Positions 7,315 to 11,279 of a stretch of DNA of 11,279 nucleotides are shown in pieces (within the stretch, counting starts at the first letter, position 1; every line of letters starts with the position of its first letter). This DNA comes from Planctomycetota bacterium (GTDB lineage: Bacteria > Planctomycetota > Phycisphaerae > FEN-1346 > JAACEH01): the NCBI GenBank assembly GCA_016935955.1, contig JAFGPY010000047.1, forward strand, positions 1 to 11,279, given 5' to 3'. Position numbers and translations under genes: made by a program. The notes below the pieces were generated by a model. The model was not told the origin of the DNA. It made no database searches and saw only the letters and a list, made by a program, of their open reading frames with translations.

Positions 7315-8244
7315 GTGGCGCAGGCGACCATCACGATTGACACGGTCACCGTCGGCAATCCGGGCAATGCGCCGGACACCAGGTACACCGCCACCGGTTT
7401 CGGCTCAGTGGCCTACTCGTACAACATCGGCACGTACGAGGTGACGGCCGGACAGTACACGGCGTTCCTGAACGCCGTCGCGGCCACGGACACCTACGGG
7501 TTGTATAACTCGGGCATGTGGTTAAGCGGCTACGGCTGCAAGATCCAGCAGACCGGCACGTCGGGCAACTACTCTTACAGCGTAGCCGATGACTACGCCA
7601 ACCGCCCGGTGAACTACGTGAGTTTCTGGGATGCCACGCGTTTCGCCAACTGGCTGCATAACGGCCAGGGAGGCGCGGGCACGACCGAGTACGGGGCCTA
7701 CACCCTGACCAGCGAGGGTATCGCCAACAACACGATTACCCGCAACGCCGGCGCGCAGTGGGCGGTGACCAGCGAGGATGAGTGGTACAAGGCGGCCTAC
7801 TACGACTCCGCCACGAGCAGCTACTACCTTTACTCCACCAGCAGCAATACGGCCCCCGGGCAGGATATGAACGATGCCTCCGGCAACAACGCCAACTACT
7901 TCACGGCCCCGTATGCCTATCCCATCGATTCGCCCTACTACACGACACTCGTGGGTGAGTTCCAGAACTCCGAAAGCCCCTACGGCACGTTCGACCAGGC
8001 CGGCAACGTCCAGGAATGGACCGAGGCAATCCATGACAGCTGGGGGAACCCGGTGAATCGCATCACGCGGGGCGGGTCGTTCGTCTTTAGCAGCAGCGGC
8101 CTGCCGGCCTCGGGCCGTCTCGGGGCCGACCCGACCACCGAGAGCCACGGGCTCGGGTTCCGTGTCTCCGAGATCCCTGAGCCCGCCTCGATGGGCCTGC
8201 TGGCATTGGGCGGCCTGGGGCTGGTGCTGCGTCGCAGGAAGTAA
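7315..8244 (+). CDS. PEP-CTERM protein with FGE/SUMF1-type fold
   Basis: The open frame from a GTG at 7315 gives 309 residues. That start has no ribosome binding site and lies at the A-Q-A cleavage site, so the intact gene probably began at 7252, where a TAA now interrupts it. Residues of about 30-285 follow the FGE-sulfatase/SUMF1 pattern: Y-E-V-T-A-G-Q-Y, then R-P-V-N-Y-V-S-F-W-D-A near 97-107. W-A-V-T-S-E-D-E-W-Y-K-A-A follows at 149-161, A-G-N-V-Q-E-W at 229-235, R-G-G-S-F at 252-256 and G-F-R-V at 281-284. The cysteine pair of true formylglycine-generating enzymes is missing, so it is probably a structural or binding member. The tail has I-P-E-P at 287-290, a hydrophobic helix and RRRK: a classic PEP-CTERM signal for exosortase-dependent surface sorting. 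No exosortase is in the window. It may be expressed poorly or be a pseudogene. Confidence 0.8.
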   Translation: MAQATITIDTVTVGNPGNAPDTRYTATGFGSVAYSYNIGTYEVTAGQYTAFLNAVAATDTYGLYNSGMWLSGYGCKIQQTGTSGNYSYSVADDYANRPVNYVSFWDATRFANWLHNGQGGAGTTEYGAYTLTSEGIANNTITRNAGAQWAVTSEDEWYKAAYYDSATSSYYLYSTSSNTAPGQDMNDASGNNANYFTAPYAYPIDSPYYTTLVGEFQNSESPYGTFDQAGNVQEWTEAIHDSWGNPVNRITRGGSFVFSSSGLPASGRLGADPTTESHGLGFRVSEIPEPASMGLLALGGLGLVLRRRK

Positions 8245-8375
8245 GACCTTCCGCGGGGCTCGCCGGACCTGTGAAGTCTCGCACGACCCGAACGAGGGAG
8301 CCGGGCGGCCCCCTCTGGAAGACCGGCCGGAATGTCCGGGCATACTCGCGGCCGCCGGGGATTCGCACGTGCCTT

Positions 8376-8404
8376 TTGGCGCAGGTTGTGTATAATGGTA
8401 TAAT
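8376..8404 (+). promoter_or_regulatory. Promoter of the DEAD-box helicase with tandem TATAAT
   Basis: TTGGCG (8376-8381), a 17-base spacer and a perfect TATAAT (8399-8404) point towards the helicase gene. A second perfect TATAAT lies eight bases upstream (8391-8396), but its -35 position holds no good match. Initiation near 8411 would coincide with the start of a GC-rich hairpin. Confidence 0.55.
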
Positions 8405-8639
8405 CTGCTCTGCCGCCCCGGCGGCAGGGCCACTGAACGGCGCCCGCGGAGAGAGTCGGGCGCATGGGCCTCGGGCGGCGCAAGTGTGTTGTGCCCCGAG
8501 GGCCCCGAGCCCGCAGCGGCGCACTCCCACATCGAGGCGCCTCGGAGGTTCCGGCGGCATCAGCCGTCGCGGCACCCGAGGTCGCCCCCGCCCGCCACGA
8601 GCCTTTTCCTTCTGACTGTGGGTGTTTGAGAGGTTTGTC
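8405..8639 (+). promoter_or_regulatory. GC-rich structured 5' leader of the helicase gene
   Basis: No gene is supported between the promoter and the helicase start. The stretch is dense in inverted repeats: CTGCCGC/GCGGCAG (8410-8427), GCGCCCG/CGGGCGC (8440-8463) and CCTCGGG/CCCGAGG (8469-8501). The last has a rival partner, CCCCGAG, just downstream. There is also the palindrome CGAGGCGCCTCG (8533-8544). The competing pairings would allow alternative folds. Long leaders are known for cold-induced RNA helicase genes such as csdA in Escherichia coli, so temperature- or self-regulation is a reasonable but untested idea. Confidence 0.45.
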
Positions 8640-10100
8640 TTGACCGGTAGTGACAGCAGTAGCAGCACCAGCAGTGAAGTCGCAGACGTTCTGTTCCGTA
8701 ACCTTCCGTTTTCCGAAGCGATTCATCAGGACCTGGCAGCCGCCGGATTCGAGCGGCCGACGCCCATTCAGGCGGCGGCTATTCCTCCGGCGCTGGAAGG
8801 CCGCGACGTGATCGGTCTGGCCCAGACGGGCACCGGCAAAACAGCGGCCTTCGCCCTGCCGATCATTCAGCGGCTGGCCCAGCGGCTGGAACTGGGGGCC
8901 CTGGTGCTCGCCCCCACGCGCGAGTTGGCCGTCCAGATCACTCGCGTCTTCGAACAGCTTGGCCGCACCAGCGGCGTGCGTGCCGCGACGATCGTCGGCG
9001 GCGTGCCGATGGACCAGGACCTGAAGGCCCTGCGCTCGTGGCCGAACGTGCTGGTGGCCACGCCCGGCCGGCTGATGGACCACATCCAGTACGGCACCGT
9101 CCATCTCAACGAGATCGAGGTCCTCGTGGTCGACGAGGCCGACCGCATGCACGACATGGGCTTCATTCCGCAGATTCGCTACATCGTCCTCCGCCTGCCG
9201 GCCGAACGGCAGACGATGATGTTCACCGCGACAATGGACCGCGAGGTGGAGAAGGTGATCCGCGAGAGCATGCGCGACCCGCTGCGGATTCAGATCGGCC
9301 GCCAGGGGGCTCCCGCCCAGCGCGCCGAACAGCGGCTCTACGCCGTGCACGAGGAGGAACGTACCCCGCTGCTCGTGAAGCTGCTGAGGGCCAATGGCGA
9401 CGGCCGCGTGCTGGTCTTCGTGCGGACCAAGCGCGGCGTAGATCGGCTGATCCGTTCGGTGCGTCATGCGGGCCTTGCGGCTGCTCACATTCACGGCGGC
9501 CGTCAGCAGAGCGACCGCGACGAGGTCATGGCCGGGTTCCGCGAGGGCCGCTACCGCGTTCTGATCGCGACCGACATTGCGGCCCGAGGCATCGACGTGG
9601 CCGACATCGGGCATGTGATCAACTACGATTTTCCGCGGCACCCGGAGGACTATGTCCACCGCATTGGCCGCACGGCCCGCGTCGAGGCCAGCGGCCTGGC
9701 GATCAGCTTCGTGACGCGAGCCGACCGGCGGTGGCTGTCGGAAGTCAAGAAGCTGATCGGCGACGCGTTGCCCGAGCTGGAGCCCTCGCCGCTGAGCGGC
9801 AAAGGCCACGGAGCGACCGACGAGGTGCCGCGCAGCGGCGGGCACCATCACGGCAAGAGCCGCAGCCCTCGTCGACGACGTGGCGGCAAGGGCAACGGTC
9901 GCAAGCCGGCCGACAGCGCCGCCGCGGGCGGTCAGGGTGCGGCCGAGGGATCGGCGCCGGAAGGGCCGCCGGCTGCCGGTGACGGGGAGACCAAACCGAA
10001 GAAGAAGCGCCGCCGCCGAGGCGGGCGGCGCCGTGGCGGCCGCAAGGCCGAAGGCGGTCAGCCGGAGGCATCCGGTGATGAGGCTGCGGCGGGTGAGTGA
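8640..10100 (+). CDS. rhlE: DEAD-box ATP-dependent RNA helicase, RhlE-like
   Basis: Unwinds or remodels RNA using ATP in the cytoplasm, probably in ribosome assembly or mRNA decay. The TTG at 8640 is preferred because GAGAGG lies six bases upstream; a GTG at 8622 in the same frame lacks a site. That gives 486 residues. All core motifs are visible: Q motif with PTPIQ near 40-44, AQTGTGKT at 61-68, PTRELA, TPGR, DEAD at 165-168 followed by RMHDMGF, ATDIAARGID at 310-319 and HRIGRTAR at 340-347. Motif III is TAT rather than the usual SAT. The N-terminus has a Ser-rich stretch. After about residue 380 comes a disordered tail of about 100 residues with Arg/Lys/Gly clusters (SPRRRRGGKG, KKKRRRRGGRRRGG), typical of RNA-anchoring tails in RhlE-type helicases. 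The DEADRM.DMGF context favours RhlE over CsdA or SrmB. It appears to be a single-gene unit. Confidence 0.93.
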   Translation: MTGSDSSSSTSSEVADVLFRNLPFSEAIHQDLAAAGFERPTPIQAAAIPPALEGRDVIGLAQTGTGKTAAFALPIIQRLAQRLELGALVLAPTRELAVQITRVFEQLGRTSGVRAATIVGGVPMDQDLKALRSWPNVLVATPGRLMDHIQYGTVHLNEIEVLVVDEADRMHDMGFIPQIRYIVLRLPAERQTMMFTATMDREVEKVIRESMRDPLRIQIGRQGAPAQRAEQRLYAVHEEERTPLLVKLLRANGDGRVLVFVRTKRGVDRLIRSVRHAGLAAAHIHGGRQQSDRDEVMAGFREGRYRVLIATDIAARGIDVADIGHVINYDFPRHPEDYVHRIGRTARVEASGLAISFVTRADRRWLSEVKKLIGDALPELEPSPLSGKGHGATDEVPRSGGHHHGKSRSPRRRRGGKGNGRKPADSAAAGGQGAAEGSAPEGPPAAGDGETKPKKKRRRRGGRRRGGRKAEGGQPEASGDEAAAGE

Positions 10101-10124
10101 GGGGGCAGCACCCGGCAAGTCTAT

Positions 10125-10151
10125 CATGGCCTAGCCTTCGGCTAGACCATG
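10125..10151 (+). terminator. Strong hairpin after the helicase gene
   Basis: CATGG-c-CTAGCC, a three-base TTC loop, then GGCTAG-a-CCATG form eleven base pairs with a single C-A mismatch. The hairpin starts 25 bases after the helicase stop. No T run follows, so it is not a canonical intrinsic terminator; it may end transcripts with Rho or protect the mRNA 3' end. It also marks the drop in GC content. Confidence 0.5.
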
Positions 10152-10174
10152 GCACCTGCGGGCCCGACAGTACG

Positions 10175-10203
10175 TTGCACTGATGTGCGCAACATAATAT
10201 AAT
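10175..10203 (+). promoter_or_regulatory. Promoter of the HEPN gene pair
   Basis: TTGCAC (10175-10180), a 17-base spacer and a perfect TATAAT (10198-10203) face the HEPN gene. Transcription would begin near 10210, about 60 bases before the ATG at 10273. The -35 matches only three of six positions, so an activator or an AT-rich upstream context may matter. Confidence 0.5.
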
Positions 10204-10272
10204 CGATGTCACTCCGTGCCTGTGTGTTGTATGGCTCAGCCGTCATCCGACGCGGCAAGGGCAACGTGACAT

Positions 10273-10938
10273 ATGGGAAGCAAAAGACACGCAAAGAGAC
10301 TTTCATCGCGTAAACCGAGCAAAGCCTACACGACCTTTGAGCGTGTTGTCGAGCGCAGCTTGCGCCTCCTACGTCTCCAGGAATCCCTGGAAGATCTGCA
10401 GCGGTATTCCGAGAAAAAGCTTCCACTCCTGTCTGATCTCAGCCGAGCGGCGATAGTCCTTGCTGTTGCCGCAATGGACGCGTATTTCACGGATGTATTC
10501 GCTGAGAACTTCGTACGGTACCTAAAGGCCAAAGGTCCAGAGCAAGGCTTGACGGCGCTTCTGTCAAAGGCAGGATTGGATACTAGGGTGGCCTTAGAAC
10601 TCCTGAACATGCAGAAGCCCAATCGACGCATTCGTACGTTAGTGGAACGGTATCACGAACGGACTACCACCCAGCGAGCCGAAGCTATCGATGAGTTGTT
10701 CATCGCGTATGGCATAAAGGACTTCTGCAAACGTGCTCAGGGGATAGCAAGACGCAAGAATCTGCTGGCCTCAATCCGCATATTGGTGAACCGCCGCCAC
10801 GAAATCGTGCACGACGGTGACATTAATTCGCACGGCAGTCTGCAGTCCATCAGTAGCACAGAAACCCGGAGAAGGGTGCAAGATGTCGTGAAGTTTGTAG
10901 CGGCTTCGGAGGAGTTGCTCGCCAAGGTACTTCCGTGA
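10273..10938 (+). CDS. HEPN-domain protein, probable ribonuclease (RiboL-PSP/MAE_28990 type)
   Basis: A 221-residue, mostly helical protein. The N-terminus is basic (residues 1-18). Helices at about 22-45 and 52-84 (LSRAAIVLAVAAMDAYFTDVF) fit the first half of a HEPN bundle. The second half carries R175-H-E-I-V-H180, which fits the R-x4-6-H active site of HEPN ribonucleases, followed by D-G-D. From family knowledge, HEPN proteins with this arrangement (RiboL-PSP or MAE_28990 groups) cut RNA in toxin-antitoxin, abortive-infection and other defence loci. The assignment rests on motif and helix pattern, not on a search. AAGGG lies 11 bases upstream of the ATG, slightly far. GC content near 50 % and different codon choice set it apart from the GC-rich genes before it. 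The next gene starts 10 bases after its stop and is probably a functional partner. Confidence 0.75.
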   Translation: MGSKRHAKRLSSRKPSKAYTTFERVVERSLRLLRLQESLEDLQRYSEKKLPLLSDLSRAAIVLAVAAMDAYFTDVFAENFVRYLKAKGPEQGLTALLSKAGLDTRVALELLNMQKPNRRIRTLVERYHERTTTQRAEAIDELFIAYGIKDFCKRAQGIARRKNLLASIRILVNRRHEIVHDGDINSHGSLQSISSTETRRRVQDVVKFVAASEELLAKVLP

Positions 10939-10948
10939 GGGTTATGGC

Positions 10949-11279
10949 ATGAGTGAAGACGGAGTGCAGGCTGAGACTCTCACCATCGAGTTCAAGAAGG
11001 CAGAAGACACTGACCATTCGGTCAACGCGGAGGCTGTTGCAGCTTCTATTCAAGCCGTGACCTCCCTTGTGAATCGCATTCACGATGAATTCGAGAAGGA
11101 CAAGCAGTTTCTGGTTAGGGCGAGGCCCCTGAAAGGCGGAAGCCTGGAAATCCCCTTGGACTTGCTCCTCTTTGTCGGAGGAATGCTGCTGACTGAGGCT
11201 CCTTTGTTCGACAAGATACGGGATGTTCTGAAACAGTTCGTTGACCTGAAGATTCGTCTTGGCGGCAAGTCTTTCTCGG
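10949..11279 (+). CDS. Partial gene downstream of the HEPN gene, unknown function
   Basis: The first 110 residues are visible; the frame is still open at the window end. GAGGG, which overlaps the TGA of the HEPN gene, lies seven bases before the ATG at 10949, so the two genes are very likely co-transcribed and perhaps translationally coupled. The N-terminal 60 residues look like an alternating strand/helix domain (LTIEFKKAED, then VAASIQAVTSLVNRIHDEF). They are followed by LKGGSLEIPLDLLLFVGG, a Gly-Ser-plus-hydrophobic segment, and an amphipathic helix (FDKIRDVLKQFVDLKIRLGGK). I am aware of prokaryotic hypothetical proteins with a similar '.GSFEI.L..' turn followed by 'L..LLK.LKGK', but I cannot name the family. 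It may be an antitoxin, regulator or membrane-associated partner of the HEPN protein; the data do not decide. Confidence 0.7.
   Translation, partial: MSEDGVQAETLTIEFKKAEDTDHSVNAEAVAASIQAVTSLVNRIHDEFEKDKQFLVRARPLKGGSLEIPLDLLLFVGGMLLTEAPLFDKIRDVLKQFVDLKIRLGGKSFS

Noticed and set aside
7281..7341. Restart of translation at the ATG of TAATG after the broken signal peptide
   Set aside because: That ATG is in another frame and reaches a stop after about 19 codons, so it cannot rescue the PEP-CTERM protein.
7980..10127. A 715-codon open frame on the minus strand opposite the helicase gene
   Set aside because: It is an antisense shadow in GC-rich DNA: it runs through the helicase coding strand, which has every DEAD-box motif, and its composition is His/Arg/Ala-rich with no domain.

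Overview
The window reads as part of a chromosome of a GC-rich, Gram-negative-type bacterium with a lipoprotein-rich envelope. The best guess is a planctomycete or relative in the PVC group. The clues are a PEP-CTERM protein built on a formylglycine-generating-enzyme (FGE/SUMF1) fold, four signal-peptide or lipoprotein genes in a row, a Gly-X-Y rich lipoprotein, and a helix-repeat module of the kind often fused to BlaR1/M56 proteins in planctomycetes. No rRNA, tRNA, transposase, integrase or CRISPR array was seen. The taxonomic call is inference only.

Layout. Bases 1-377 hold a strong sigma70-like promoter but no convincing gene. A plus-strand lipoprotein gene (378-1715) ends in a tandem array of 28-residue repeats. 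It converges on a three-gene minus-strand cluster that probably starts from a promoter near 6788-6816. In transcription order this cluster encodes a 647-residue HEAT-like lipoprotein (6613-4670), a 592-residue Gly-X-Y lipoprotein (4654-2876) and a 348-residue exported protein with a carboxypeptidase-regulatory-like domain (2846-1800). The gaps are only 15 and about 29-44 bases. Together these look like an uncharacterised envelope or surface-structure locus.

A roughly 640-base intergenic region (6614-7251) carries promoters in both directions and several hairpins. It leads to a PEP-CTERM/FGE-fold gene whose signal-peptide region is cut by an in-frame TAA. Next come a promoter with a tandem TATAAT, a GC-rich structured leader of about 235 bases, and a RhlE-like DEAD-box RNA helicase with a long basic tail (8640-10100).

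After a strong hairpin at 10125-10151 the base composition drops towards about 50 % GC. A two-gene unit begins there: a HEPN-domain protein with an intact R-x4-H ribonuclease motif, followed 10 bases later by a gene cut off by the window end. This has the look of an acquired defence or toxin-type module and is the part most worth extending beyond the window.
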